DNA of 64,000 nt from Nonomuraea muscovyensis. GTDB lineage: Bacteria; Actinomycetota; Actinomycetes; Streptosporangiales; Streptosporangiaceae. Shown here in pieces: positions 1-8,849 of this stretch (positions are counted from its first letter, which is position 1; the number at the start of each line of letters is the position of its first letter). The stretch lies in contig NZ_JACHJB010000001.1 of NCBI RefSeq assembly GCF_014207745.1, positions 2,232,001-2,296,000 of the forward strand, in the 5' to 3' direction. The notes below the pieces were generated by a model. The model did no database searches and was not told where the DNA came from. It was given only the letters and a program-made list of their open reading frames with translations. The position numbers and the translations under genes are program-made.

Positions 1-1547
1 CCGAGCAGGGAGCGCGCCTGGTCGAGGTCCTGCCGCAGCAGCGCCCCGAGGCCGGCGACGTACGCGGCGGCGCCGACGATGGCCGGGTCGCGCAACCGCC
101 GGCCCAGGTCGCGGACCTCCGCAAGGAGGGACTCGGCCACCGCGAAGTCGCTCTGCAGGACGGCCAGCCGGGCTTTGAGGCACAGGCCCCAGGCGCGTGG
201 CGGTGTGGGCAGCGGATCGACGGCGAGCAGGCGGCACAGCCAGCTCCGCGCCTCCTGCGGGAAGTCGGAGGCGATCCAGTAGTAGCGCAGCGCCGTGGCC
301 ATGATCAGGCCGGCCTCGGCCTCGCCCGGGGTGGTGGCGCAGAAGTCGAGCGCGGTGCGCAGGTTGTCGTGCTCGGTGCGCAGCCGGTCGTACCAGCTCA
401 CCTGGTCCGGCCCGAACCACATCCGGTGGGCGCCCGTCACCAGCTCGTAGAACCAGTCGCGGTGGCGGCGCCGCAGCGGCTCCTCCTGGCCGGACTCGCG
501 CAGCCGGTCGCGGCCGTACTGGCGGATCGTCTCCAGCAGCCGGTAGCGCACGTTCGGCTGGTGTTCCTCGCGGATGAGGATGGACTTGTCCACCAGGCCG
601 ATGATCAGGTCGATGACCTCGTCGGCGGCGATGCCGGCTCCGGCGCACACCTTCTCGGCGGCCTCCAGGTCCAGGCTGCCGGCGAACACCGACAGGCGCG
701 CCCAGAGGAGTTGCTCCTGCTCGGTGCAGAGGGTGTAGCTCCAGTCGATCAGCGCCCGGAGAGTCCGCTGGCGGGGCAGCAGCGCCCGTGGACCCGCGGT
801 GAGCAGCCCGAACCGGTCCTCCAGCCGGGCGAGGAGCTGTTCGACGGAGATGGCCCGCAGCCGGACGGCGGCCAGCTCGATGGCCAGCGGGATGCCGTCC
901 AGGCTGCCGCAGATCCGGGCGACGGTGACGAGGTTGTCGTCGGTCACCTCGAACCCGGGCACGACGGCCGCGGCCCGCTCGGCGAACAGGCGCACCGCGT
1001 CGGACTGCTCCAGCGCCTCCGCCGAGGGGCGCGAGCCGTCGCACTCGGGCAGCGGCAGCGCGGGCACCACCATCGTCTGCTCGCCGGTGGCGCCGAGGGA
1101 CTGCCGGCTCGTCGCCAGGATGCGCAGGTCCGCCCCGGCGCGGACGAGCGTCTCGGCGAGGACGGCGCAGTCGTGCAGCAGGTGCTCGCAGTTGTCGAGC
1201 ACGAGCAGCATCCGCTTGTCCCGCACCCGCTCGGCGAGCACGTCCAGCGCGGGCCGGGTGGTGAAGTCGACGATCTGCAGCGCCTCGCTCACCGTCCGGA
1301 TCAGCAGGTCCGGCCCGTCGAGCGTGGCCAGCTCGACGAGGCGGACCCCGTCGGGGAAGGCCCGCCGCACATCGGCCGCGACCCGCAGGGCCAGCCGCGT
1401 CTTGCCCACACCGCCCACGCCGACGAGGGTCACCAGCCGGGAGCCGGACAGCAGCCGTTTGACGTCGGCGATCTCCCGCCGGCGGCCCACGAAGCTGGTC
1501 AGCTCGGCCGGCAGCCCGAGCCCTGTGTCGGTCGGTACCACTTTCAT
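1..1547 (-). CDS. LuxR-type ATPase transcriptional regulator (C-terminus cut by window edge)
   Basis: Reading from the ATG at 1547, the frame stays open to base 1, giving about 515 residues with no stop. After a short leader the protein has the LPAEL-TSFVGRR entry typical of actinobacterial NB-ARC regulators, a Walker A loop (GVGGVGKTR), a Walker B block (LLVLDNCEHLL) and the ATSRQSLG sensor segment, then winged-helix and TPR-like sequence to the edge. The LuxR helix-turn-helix expected at the C-terminus lies outside the window. It is a close paralogue of the gene at 3971-6367. Such proteins are ATP-gated transcription activators. It is divergent from the P450 gene, so that gene is a candidate target; this is inference. 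Confidence 0.88.
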   Translation of the reverse strand, partial: MKVVPTDTGLGLPAELTSFVGRRREIADVKRLLSGSRLVTLVGVGGVGKTRLALRVAADVRRAFPDGVRLVELATLDGPDLLIRTVSEALQIVDFTTRPALDVLAERVRDKRMLLVLDNCEHLLHDCAVLAETLVRAGADLRILATSRQSLGATGEQTMVVPALPLPECDGSRPSAEALEQSDAVRLFAERAAAVVPGFEVTDDNLVTVARICGSLDGIPLAIELAAVRLRAISVEQLLARLEDRFGLLTAGPRALLPRQRTLRALIDWSYTLCTEQEQLLWARLSVFAGSLDLEAAEKVCAGAGIAADEVIDLIIGLVDKSILIREEHQPNVRYRLLETIRQYGRDRLRESGQEEPLRRRHRDWFYELVTGAHRMWFGPDQVSWYDRLRTEHDNLRTALDFCATTPGEAEAGLIMATALRYYWIASDFPQEARSWLCRLLAVDPLPTPPRAWGLCLKARLAVLQSDFAVAESLLAEVRDLGRRLRDPAIVGAAAYVAGLGALLRQDLDQARSLL

Positions 1548-1732
1548 GTGCGCTCCACCTGCCCAGTTCAGGACAATTGGGACGATTAGGACTGAAGCCG
1601 ACAAAACACACATTACGCCAGCCCGCTCCCGCGGCCGGGCAAGCCCCGCGCGTGATCCCTTGCAAGATCGCCCACCCTTGTTAGGGTTCGGTGTCAGGGC
1701 ACCTCCCGCCGGCGACGCACCCAGGGGGCCGC

Positions 1733-2929
1733 ATGAGCGAGACCGTGACACTGCCGTTGCACATGCGGCGGGCGGAGTTCGACCCGGCCCCCGAGCTGGG
1801 CAGGCTACGCGAGGAGGAGGGCGTCCGGCGCGTCATGACGACGCTCGGCCAGCCGGCCTGGCTGGTCACCCGCCACGCCGACGTCCGCATGGTGCTGGGC
1901 GACGCCGAGCGGTTCCCGCTGGCCAGGCAGGGGCTGGCCCGCCTGCCCGGCGCGCCCGAGTTCACCGAGGAGCAACTCGCCCAGCTCCAGGCGGGCAACC
2001 TGCTCGCGCACGACCCGCCCGAGCACACCCGGCTGCGCAGGCTGCTGGCGGGCGAGTTCACGATCCGCCGGATGCGCCGGCTGGAGCCGCGGATCACGCG
2101 CATCGTGGCCGACCACCTCGACGCCATGGAGCGCGCCGGATCGCCGGCCGACCTCGTGCCGGCGTTCGCGCTGCCGATCCCGTCCCTGGTGATCTGCGAG
2201 CTGCTGGGCGTGCCGTACGCCGACCGCGAGGGCTTCCAGCACCGGACGAGCCGCATGCTCGACATGTCGGTGCCGCCGCAGGAGCGGGTGGGGCTGCAGC
2301 TCGAGTCGCGCGCCTACATGGCCGACCTCGTCGGCCGCGTCCGCGCCGAGCCGGGCGAGGAACTCCTCGGCATGCTGGTGCGCGAGCACGGCGACGAGCT
2401 GACCGACGACGAGCTCGTCGGCATCGGCAGCCTCCTGCTCGTGGCCGGCCACGAGACCACCTCCAACATGCTGGGCCTCGGCACCCTCGCCCTGCTGCGG
2501 CACCCGGAGCAGCTCGACCTGCTGCGCAAGGAGCCCGAGCGCGTCGACGCCGCCGTGGAGGAGCTGCTGCGCTGGCTCAGCATCGTCCACTCCGGCACGC
2601 TCAAGGTCGCCACGGCCGAGGTCGAGATCGCCGGCCACACCATCCGGCCCGGCGAGCTGGTGATGTGCTCGCTGCCCACCGCCAACCGCGATCCCGCCTT
2701 CCTGCCGGAGCCGCAGGCGCTCGACATCGCCCGGGGCGGGCCCGGCCACCTGGCCTTCGGCCACGGCGTCCACCACTGCCTGGGGGCGCCGCTGGCGCGG
2801 ATGGAGATGCGGATCGCCTTCCCGGCCCTGCTCGAAAGGTTCCCGGGGCTGCGCGCGGCCGAGCCCGAAGGGCGCTTCCGCGCCTTTCACCTCGTGTACG
2901 GCCTCGCGTCGCTGCCGGTCGAGTGGTGA
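1733..2929 (+). CDS. Cytochrome P450
   Basis: A 398-residue soluble class I P450 of the actinobacterial CYP105/107 type. The I-helix oxygen-activation motif AGHETT lies at about residues 238-243, the K-helix ExxR within EELLR at 276-280, and the heme loop FGHGVHHCLG has the thiolate ligand at Cys349. Length is normal for the family. The ATG at 1733 is preferred over an upstream GTG at 1691 because GGGGG sits 7 bases before it. No ferredoxin or reductase gene is adjacent, so electron transfer partners must be encoded elsewhere. Substrate cannot be inferred. It stands alone between two regulators: a divergent LuxR-type ATPase upstream and a convergent DeoR gene 13 bases downstream. Confidence 0.95.
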   Translation: MSETVTLPLHMRRAEFDPAPELGRLREEEGVRRVMTTLGQPAWLVTRHADVRMVLGDAERFPLARQGLARLPGAPEFTEEQLAQLQAGNLLAHDPPEHTRLRRLLAGEFTIRRMRRLEPRITRIVADHLDAMERAGSPADLVPAFALPIPSLVICELLGVPYADREGFQHRTSRMLDMSVPPQERVGLQLESRAYMADLVGRVRAEPGEELLGMLVREHGDELTDDELVGIGSLLLVAGHETTSNMLGLGTLALLRHPEQLDLLRKEPERVDAAVEELLRWLSIVHSGTLKVATAEVEIAGHTIRPGELVMCSLPTANRDPAFLPEPQALDIARGGPGHLAFGHGVHHCLGAPLARMEMRIAFPALLERFPGLRAAEPEGRFRAFHLVYGLASLPVEW

Positions 2930-2942
2930 CCCGCCGGCCCCG

Positions 2943-3737
2943 TCAGGCGTCGAGCACCTCGGCGACCTCGACGCGCGGGTGACGGTCGCGCAGCCGCTGG
3001 ACGGCCTCGACGGGCGCCCGCGAGTCGACCACGACGATGTCGAACGCGTCGAGCGGGGCCACCCGGTGCAGCGCCACCCGGTCGAGCTTGGTGTGGTCCA
3101 CCGCGAGGACGCAGCGCCTGCCGGAGGCCAGCATGGCGCGCTTGACCAGGACGATCTCCTGTTCCTGGTGGAAGGCGTGGCGGTCGGAGACCGCCGAGGT
3201 GGAGACGACGACTGTGTCGGTGTTCATCGCCTCGACCGCGTCGACGCAGGCCACGCCGAGGAACGAGTCGTGCGTCGGGTAGTACTCGCCGCCGAGCGCC
3301 ATCAGCCGGATGCCGGGCATGGGGGCGAGCAGCTTGATCGCCTCCAGGAAGTTGGTCACCACGGTCAGCGGGGCCACCTCGCCGAGGTGGCGGGCGACGG
3401 CCAGCGCGGTCGTGGAGTCGTCGAACATGACCGAGCTGCCCGGCTCGATCAACCCCACCACGTGCCGGGCGATGGCCTCCTTCTCGGCCGTCTGCGCGGT
3501 CATCCGGTAGGCGATGTTGCTCTCGAAGACACTGGAGGCCAGGGCGCTGGCGCCACCGCGGTACTTGCGCACCATGCCCTGGCTTTCGAGCAGGTCGAGG
3601 TCACGGTGGACGGTCATCACGCTCACGCCGAAGGCCTCGGCGAGCTCCGTCATCGACGCCGAACCCTGCCGCATGACGTGTTCGGCCATCGCCTGGCGCC
3701 TGGTGGCTCCGCCGGTCGTGCGTGGACGCGACTTCAC
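2943..3737 (-). CDS. DeoR/GlpR-family transcriptional repressor
   Basis: A 264-residue DeoR-family regulator. The N-terminal helix-turn-helix (SMTELAEAFGVSVMTVHRDL, about residues 28-47) and the following LESQGMVRKYRGGA wing are typical. The C-terminal DeoRC effector domain carries the DDSTTALAVARHL and VDHTKLDRVA segments that in this family sense phosphorylated sugars. The GTG at 3737 is used; an internal ATG at residue 17 would still leave the DNA-binding helices intact. It is divergent from the LuxR-type gene at 3971 across about 230 bases and convergent with the P450. No sugar kinase or transporter lies beside it, so its target operon is not evident here. Confidence 0.92.
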   Translation of the reverse strand: MKSRPRTTGGATRRQAMAEHVMRQGSASMTELAEAFGVSVMTVHRDLDLLESQGMVRKYRGGASALASSVFESNIAYRMTAQTAEKEAIARHVVGLIEPGSSVMFDDSTTALAVARHLGEVAPLTVVTNFLEAIKLLAPMPGIRLMALGGEYYPTHDSFLGVACVDAVEAMNTDTVVVSTSAVSDRHAFHQEQEIVLVKRAMLASGRRCVLAVDHTKLDRVALHRVAPLDAFDIVVVDSRAPVEAVQRLRDRHPRVEVAEVLDA

Positions 3738-3970
3738 CCATACTCCCGAGATCCCGCTGATGAGCCTGCTCAGAACGTCTTCAATCTCTCACACCGTTGA
3801 CACCTCGGGGAGCGGCTCGTAATCTCCACCGCACGCCCTCGCTGAATCGTTCCAGACGATCGCCCGGGAGGGCACCGGTGACGCGGATGCGCACCCGCGA
3901 CGACCAGCGCATAACCTGACTGATAACGGCTCGGTTCCAGCCCAGATGATCCGCGCCGGTGCGAGGCACC

Positions 3971-6367
3971 ATGACAGCGGCGACCGCAAGCACCTCGAAG
4001 CAGCGGCAGGCAGGCCGGCTGCCCGCCGAGGTGACGAGTTTCGTGGGCCGTCGGCACGAAGTGGCCGAGGTCAAGCGACTGCTGTGCGCGTCGCGTGCCG
4101 TCACACTGACCGGACCCGGCGGTGTCGGCAAGACCCGGCTGGCGCTGCGGGTGGCGGTCGACCTGGCCCGTGACTTCCGCGGCGGCGTGTGGTTCGTGGA
4201 GCTCGCCGGCGTCGAGAGCCCCGACATGCTCGCCCAGATCGTGGCCGAGGCGCTGGAGATCCGCGATTACAGCGCGTCCGCGCCGATCGACGTGCTCGTC
4301 CAGCACCTGCGCGACAAGCAGGCCCTGGTGGTCCTCGACAACTGCGAGCACCTGGTGTACGAGTGCGCCGCGCTGGCCGAGACGCTGCTGCGCGCCGCGC
4401 CCGCGCTGCGCGTCCTCGCCACCAGCCGCGAACCCCTGGGCTTCGCGGGCGAGCAGACGCTGCCCGTGCCCACGCTGGAGCTGCCCGGGAGCGACCACCT
4501 GCCGGCCGAGTCGCTGGCCCGGTTCGACGCCGTCCGCCTGTTCACCGAGCGGGCCCGGGCCGTGCTGCCGTCGTTCGAGGTGACCGAGGAGAACCGTGAC
4601 GTCGTCGCGCGGATCTGCCGCCGGCTGGACGGCCTGCCGCTCGCCATCGAGCTGGCCACGGTCCGGCTGCGCGCGCTGTCCGTCCAGCAGCTTCTCGACC
4701 GGCTGGACGACCGGTTCCGCCTGCTGACCGCCGGGTCGCGGGCGGTGCTGCCCCGTCAGCGGACGTTGCGCGCGCTGATCGACTGGAGCTACGCGCTCTG
4801 CTCCGAGCAGGAGCAGCTGATGTGGGCGCGGGTGTCGGTGTTCGCCGGCGGGCTCGACCTCGACGGGGCGGAGGCGGTCTGCGCGGGTGACGGCATCGCC
4901 CGCGAGGACGTGCTCGACCTGGTGAGCGGCCTGGTCGACAAGTCGATCCTGCTGCGCGAGGAGCACGGCTCGCGGGTGCGCTACCGGCTCCTGGAGATCA
5001 TCCGCCAATACGGCGTCGAGAAGCTCGCCGAGCGCGGCCAGGTGGAGATGGTGCAGGGGCGGCACCGCGACTACTACAAGCAGATGGCGGCGCAGGCGCG
5101 GGAGCAGCTCTTCGGGCCGGGGCAGGTGGCCTGGTTCACCAGGCTGCGGCTGGAGCACGCCAACCTGCACACCGTCCTCGAACACTGCTTCGCCCACCCC
5201 GACGAGGCCGTCACCGGCCTGACCATGGCCTCCGACCTGCTCTTCCACTGGATCACCGGCTACTACCTGGGCGAGGGCCGGCAGTGGCTGGACCGGGGGC
5301 TCGCGGCCTGCACCCGGCCGGACGAGTCCCGCGCGCGGGCGCTGTGGTCCAACGGCTGGCTCGCCGTGATCCAGGCCGACCTGCCGGCCGCCACGGCGAT
5401 GCTGGCCGAGAGCAAGGCCATCGGCGAGCGGCTCGGGCTCGACTCGGTGCTGGCGTACGTCGCGCTCTACAACGGCATGGTCGCCATGTTCGAGGGAGAC
5501 ACCGAGAGCGCCATCGCCTTCTACGAGGAGGCCCTGGAGCGGCACCGGGCGACCGGCGACCCGGTGGGCACCGCGTCGGCCCTGATCCGGCTCTCCCTGG
5601 CCTACTCCTTCCGCGGCGACTCCGAGACGGCCATCTCGCTGGGCGACGAGTGCCTGGCCGTGGCCGACGCCCACGGCGAGGGCTGGCACAAGGCGTACAT
5701 GATGATGGCGCTCGGCGTGGACGTGTGGCGGCAGGGCGACCTGCGGCGCGCGACCGAGCTGGAGACGCACAGCCTCCGCTTCAACCGCACGGTCGACGAC
5801 CCCCTCGGGGTCGGCGTCAACCTGGAGGTGCTGGCGTGGATCGCCGCCACCGAGGGGCGACACGAGCGGACGGCGCGGCTGCTCGGCATCCTCGACACCG
5901 TCTGGCAGGCGATCGGGGCTCCGCTGTCCGGGTACGGGCACCTGGCCCACTACCACGACGAGTGCGTCGCCCTCACCCGCAAGACGCTCGGCTCCTCGGG
6001 CTTCGAGGCGGCCTTCGAGGAGGGCGCCCGGTTGTCCTACGACGAGGCGCTGGCCTACGCGCTCCAGGGGGACGAGCACGTGGACGAGGCGATCACCAGG
6101 AACGGCTTCGCGGCCAGGGACCGGGCGCAGCCCAGGAGCGGCGCCGGCGCCCCCGCGCCGCTGACCCGCCGCGAGATGGAGATCGCCCGGCTGGTGGCCA
6201 AGGGCATGACCAGCAAGGAGATCGCGGCCGACCTCGTCATCTCGCAACGCACCGTGGAGAGCCACATCGAGCACATCCTGAGCAAGCTGGGCTTCCACTC
6301 CCGGACGCAGATCGCGGTGTGGGTGGGCGAGCAGGTCAGGACCGTCGAGGAGGACGGTGGCCAGTAG
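3971..6367 (+). CDS. LuxR-family ATPase transcriptional regulator (NB-ARC, TPR, HTH)
   Basis: A 798-residue large ATP-binding LuxR regulator. The order is: TSFVGRRHEVAEVKRLL entry, Walker A GPGGVGKTR, Walker B ALVVLDNCEHLV, ATSREPLG, a winged-helix region, TPR-like helices across the middle, and a C-terminal LuxR/GerE helix-turn-helix (LTRREMEIARLVAKGMTSKEIAADL, ISQRTVESHIEHIL) at roughly residues 735-790. The ATG at 3971 was chosen over the in-frame GTG at 3959 because the shared domain starts soon after; neither has a strong Shine-Dalgarno. It is a full-length paralogue of the truncated gene at the left edge, suggesting a duplication around the P450/DeoR pair. Activating signal and targets are unknown. 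Confidence 0.93.
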   Translation: MTAATASTSKQRQAGRLPAEVTSFVGRRHEVAEVKRLLCASRAVTLTGPGGVGKTRLALRVAVDLARDFRGGVWFVELAGVESPDMLAQIVAEALEIRDYSASAPIDVLVQHLRDKQALVVLDNCEHLVYECAALAETLLRAAPALRVLATSREPLGFAGEQTLPVPTLELPGSDHLPAESLARFDAVRLFTERARAVLPSFEVTEENRDVVARICRRLDGLPLAIELATVRLRALSVQQLLDRLDDRFRLLTAGSRAVLPRQRTLRALIDWSYALCSEQEQLMWARVSVFAGGLDLDGAEAVCAGDGIAREDVLDLVSGLVDKSILLREEHGSRVRYRLLEIIRQYGVEKLAERGQVEMVQGRHRDYYKQMAAQAREQLFGPGQVAWFTRLRLEHANLHTVLEHCFAHPDEAVTGLTMASDLLFHWITGYYLGEGRQWLDRGLAACTRPDESRARALWSNGWLAVIQADLPAATAMLAESKAIGERLGLDSVLAYVALYNGMVAMFEGDTESAIAFYEEALERHRATGDPVGTASALIRLSLAYSFRGDSETAISLGDECLAVADAHGEGWHKAYMMMALGVDVWRQGDLRRATELETHSLRFNRTVDDPLGVGVNLEVLAWIAATEGRHERTARLLGILDTVWQAIGAPLSGYGHLAHYHDECVALTRKTLGSSGFEAAFEEGARLSYDEALAYALQGDEHVDEAITRNGFAARDRAQPRSGAGAPAPLTRREMEIARLVAKGMTSKEIAADLVISQRTVESHIEHILSKLGFHSRTQIAVWVGEQVRTVEEDGGQ

Positions 6368-6404
6368 GGCGGAGGCGAGGGAGGCTCGGCGAGTGGGGGC
6401 CCGG

Positions 6405-6503
6405 TCAGTAGGGCAGCGGGCGGCCCGAGGGGGTGCGCAGGTCCTGGGTGGAGCCCCAGACCGGCTGGCGCGGTTTGCGGATCTTGATCTGGATCCGTCG
6501 CAC
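6405..6503 (-). CDS. Candidate 32-residue small protein, Arg/Lys-rich N-terminus
   Basis: A short frame starting at GTG 6503 and ending at TGA 6405-6407. Support: GGAAGGA lies 7 bases before the GTG, and the frame starts 22 bases after the stop of the RsbW-like gene on the same strand, so both could be one transcript. The product begins RRIQIKIRKPRQPVWG and ends in a Ser/Thr/Pro-rich tail with a C-terminal Tyr. It has no Cys, no signal peptide and no modification enzyme nearby. I do not recognise it. It could be a real small protein or a chance frame in GC-rich DNA; the ribosome-binding site is the main argument for it. Confidence 0.4.
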   Translation of the reverse strand: MRRIQIKIRKPRQPVWGSTQDLRTPSGRPLPY

Positions 6504-6525
6504 GATCGTGTCCTTCCGGTCGGGT

Positions 6526-6948
6526 TCAGGCGTGAATGGAACCGGACGCGGGGAGCTCGAACCAGTCGGCGGCCCCCTCGGGTGTCGCGGCGTCGCCCCA
6601 GCAGCAGGCCAGCCGGGCGAGCAGGTGGTGCGCGCGCCTGTCGGGGCGGGACGGTACGGGGTCGAGCCGCTCGACCTCCCCGCGCAGCAGGCCGTCCTCG
6701 GTCGTGAGCGTGAGCCGGAACCTGTCGCAGGTGCCCACGGCGGCCTCGACCAGCTCGCCCACGAGAGACTCCGCCGCCGCGATGCGGTGATGCAGCCCCC
6801 AGCGGGCCAGCCGGTCACGGGTCGCGTGCCGGGCGCCGTCCACCGACGACCGCTCGGCCGCGAACACCCAGGAGACCATCCAGGTCTCCTCGATCTCCAC
6901 TGCCGGGACCAGCGGACCATGACTGGTCCGTATAAGGCTTCTCAACAT
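6526..6948 (-). CDS. Degenerate RsbW-like ATP-binding protein
   Basis: A 140-residue protein resembling the small histidine-kinase-type ATPases (anti-sigma factor RsbW fold) abundant in actinomycetes. The ARHATRDRLARWGL helix followed by LVGELVEAAVGTCDRFRLTLTTEDGLLRGEVERLDP matches the usual arrangement, but the N-box normally reading ELVTNAVRHG is ELVEAAVGTC here, so the Mg-coordinating Asn is missing. The later G-box is also unclear. It may bind a partner without ATPase or kinase activity. Start ATG at 6948. The tiny ORF at 6405-6503 follows on the same strand. Function beyond fold similarity is not assigned. Confidence 0.6.
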   Translation of the reverse strand: MLRSLIRTSHGPLVPAVEIEETWMVSWVFAAERSSVDGARHATRDRLARWGLHHRIAAAESLVGELVEAAVGTCDRFRLTLTTEDGLLRGEVERLDPVPSRPDRRAHHLLARLACCWGDAATPEGAADWFELPASGSIHA

Positions 6949-7182
6949 GTCACCCTCGCCGAATGTTCCTCGTCCGCTCTTGGTACCAGGCTGCTTCGGC
7001 GCCGACCTCCCCGGTACGGGGAAAACCCCTAAATCGCTACCTATCCGGCGTAGGTAGGTACCTCCGTGGCGGGCGGCGGAAGAATCTTGGAAAGATGTGC
7101 GCCAGGACGTCGATGAGCGGCCGGCCTGCTTCGACCCAAGACGTCAGCGCCCGAGGGGGGCGCGCAGGGAAGGACGCGGGAC

Positions 7183-7581
7183 ATGAAGTACATGCTGTTG
7201 ATGCAGTTCAGCGAGCGGGACAACCTCCCCCCGATCGACACCTGGCCGGCGGAGGACGTCAAGGCCCACATCCAGTTCATGTACGAGCTCAACAACGAGC
7301 TCACCGCGGCCGGGGAACTGGTGTCGGGGGAAGGGCTGGCGGAGCCCGACCAGGCCCGGATCGTCCGGGCCCGAAGGGGCGGCGCGCCGGTCGTCACCGA
7401 CGGGCCGTTCCCGGAGACCAAGGAGTTCCTGGTCGGCTGGTGGATCGTCGACGTCGAGAGCCACGAGCGGGCGATCGAGCTGGCCGCGCGGATCTCGGCC
7501 GCGCCCGGCCCCGACGGCCGCCCGCTGAACATGCCGATCGAGGTGCGCCAGGTCATGGCGGGACCGCCGGAGGAGCTGTGA
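7183..7581 (+). CDS. YCII/DGPF-domain protein
   Basis: A 132-residue protein starting MKYMLLMQFSE, with the family signature VVTDGPFPETKEFLVGWWIVDVES at about residues 69-92. DGPF proteins have a dimeric ferredoxin-like fold and no settled enzymatic role. The gene is followed 3 bases later by a TPR-tailed sigma factor; this pairing defines the ECF42 group, in which the sigma factor characteristically controls its DGPF genes. The SD-like GGACGCGGG precedes the ATG at 7183. In this genome it is probably the co-transcribed, sigma-controlled partner of 7585-8844. Confidence 0.9.
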   Translation: MKYMLLMQFSERDNLPPIDTWPAEDVKAHIQFMYELNNELTAAGELVSGEGLAEPDQARIVRARRGGAPVVTDGPFPETKEFLVGWWIVDVESHERAIELAARISAAPGPDGRPLNMPIEVRQVMAGPPEEL

Positions 7582-7584
7582 GCC

Positions 7585-8844
7585 TTGGTTAGCGCCCCGA
7601 TCGACGACCTGCTGCGCGAGCTGGCGCCGCAGGTCGTCGGGGTGCTCACCCGGCGCTTCGGCGACTTCGACACCGCCGAGGACGCCGTCCAGGAGGCGCT
7701 GCTCGACGCCGCCGCCCAGTGGCCCGAGCAGGGTGTCCCGGGCAACCCGCGCGGCTGGCTCATCCAGGTGGCCTACCGGCGGATGACCGAACAGCTCCGC
7801 AACGAGCAGGCGCGCCGCCGCCGCGAGGAGCTGGTGGCCGCGCGCACCCCGGCCGACCGGCAGGCCGCGCCGCCCGCGGACCTGGTGTACGAGAGCGACC
7901 GCGACGACACGCTGGCCACCCTGTTCCTGTGCTGCCATCCGGCGCTGACCCCGCCCTCGGCCATCGCCCTCACCCTGCGCTCCGTCGGCGGGCTGTCCAC
8001 CGCCGAGATCGCCCGCGCGTTCATGGTGCCCGAGGCGACGATGGCGCAGCGGATCAGCCGCGCCAAGCAGCGCATCAAGACCTCCGGGGTGCCGTTCGGC
8101 ATGCCCGCGCCCGAGGAGCGGCCCCGGCGGCTGGCGTCGGCGCTGCACGTGCTGTACCTGATCTTCAACGAGGGCTACGCCAGCAGCACCGGCCCCGACC
8201 TGCAGCGGGTGGAGCTGTCGCGCGAGGCGATCCGGCTGGCCAGGACCGCGCACCGGCTGATGCCCGACGACGCCGAGGTGACCGGACTGCTCGCCCTCAT
8301 GCTGCTCACGGACGCGCGCCGGCCCGCGCGCACCGACGCCCACGGCACCCCGATCCCCCTGGCCGAGCAGGACCGGGGACTCTGGGACGGCGCCGCCATC
8401 GCCGAGGGCGTCGCCCTCGTCACCGCCGCCCTCTCCCGCGGCTCGGTCGGCCCGTACCAGCTCCAGGCCGCCATCGCCGCCGTCCACGACGAGGCGCCCA
8501 GCGCCGCCGAGACGGACTGGCCGCAGATCCTCGCCCTGTACGGCCTGCTGGAGCGCATGTCCGACAACCCGATGGTCTCCCTCAGCCGGGCCGTCGCCGC
8601 GGCCATGGTGCACGGCCCCGCGACCGGCCTCGGCCTCCTCGACCGGCTCGCCGACCAGCTCGACGGCCACCACCGCTTCTACGCCACCCGGGCTCATCTC
8701 CGGGAGATGGCCGGCGACCTCGGCGCGGCGGTGGCCGACTACCGCGCGGCCGCCGGCCGGACGACGAACATCCCCGAGCGCGACTACCTCACCACCCGCG
8801 CCGCCCGCCTCGCCGAGGACCTGGCTCAGCGGCGTGCACGCTGA
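7585..8844 (+). CDS. ECF42-type RNA polymerase sigma factor with C-terminal TPR-like extension
   Basis: A 419-residue protein with sigma-70 region 2 (GDFDTAEDAVQEALLDAAAQWP, about residues 26-47) and region 4 (GLSTAEIARAFMVPEATMAQRISRAKQRI) in the first 175 residues, followed by a long helical extension containing the family block YLIFNEGY and repeated TPR-like helices to the end. That architecture, with the adjacent DGPF gene, fits ECF42. No anti-sigma factor is present, as usual for this group, whose extension substitutes for such control. TTG at 7585 is the only upstream start in frame after the previous stop, and GGAGGAG lies about 9 bases before it. Signals are unknown. Confidence 0.93.
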   Translation: MVSAPIDDLLRELAPQVVGVLTRRFGDFDTAEDAVQEALLDAAAQWPEQGVPGNPRGWLIQVAYRRMTEQLRNEQARRRREELVAARTPADRQAAPPADLVYESDRDDTLATLFLCCHPALTPPSAIALTLRSVGGLSTAEIARAFMVPEATMAQRISRAKQRIKTSGVPFGMPAPEERPRRLASALHVLYLIFNEGYASSTGPDLQRVELSREAIRLARTAHRLMPDDAEVTGLLALMLLTDARRPARTDAHGTPIPLAEQDRGLWDGAAIAEGVALVTAALSRGSVGPYQLQAAIAAVHDEAPSAAETDWPQILALYGLLERMSDNPMVSLSRAVAAAMVHGPATGLGLLDRLADQLDGHHRFYATRAHLREMAGDLGAAVADYRAAAGRTTNIPERDYLTTRAARLAEDLAQRRAR

Positions 8845-8849
8845 CGAAA

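Noticed and set aside
799..2982. 727-codon plus-strand frame
   Set aside because: Antisense to the left-edge regulator and out of frame with the P450; Ser/Arg-rich without any family feature.
3770..6298. 842-codon open frame on the minus strand
   Set aside because: It is antisense to the LuxR-type ATPase gene, rich in Gln/His/Pro/Arg with no domain; a product of GC-rich third positions.
6405..6503. RiPP precursor interpretation of the 32-residue ORF
   Set aside because: No radical SAM, ATP-grasp, lanthionine or other modifying enzyme is nearby, and the peptide lacks Cys and a leader/core pattern.
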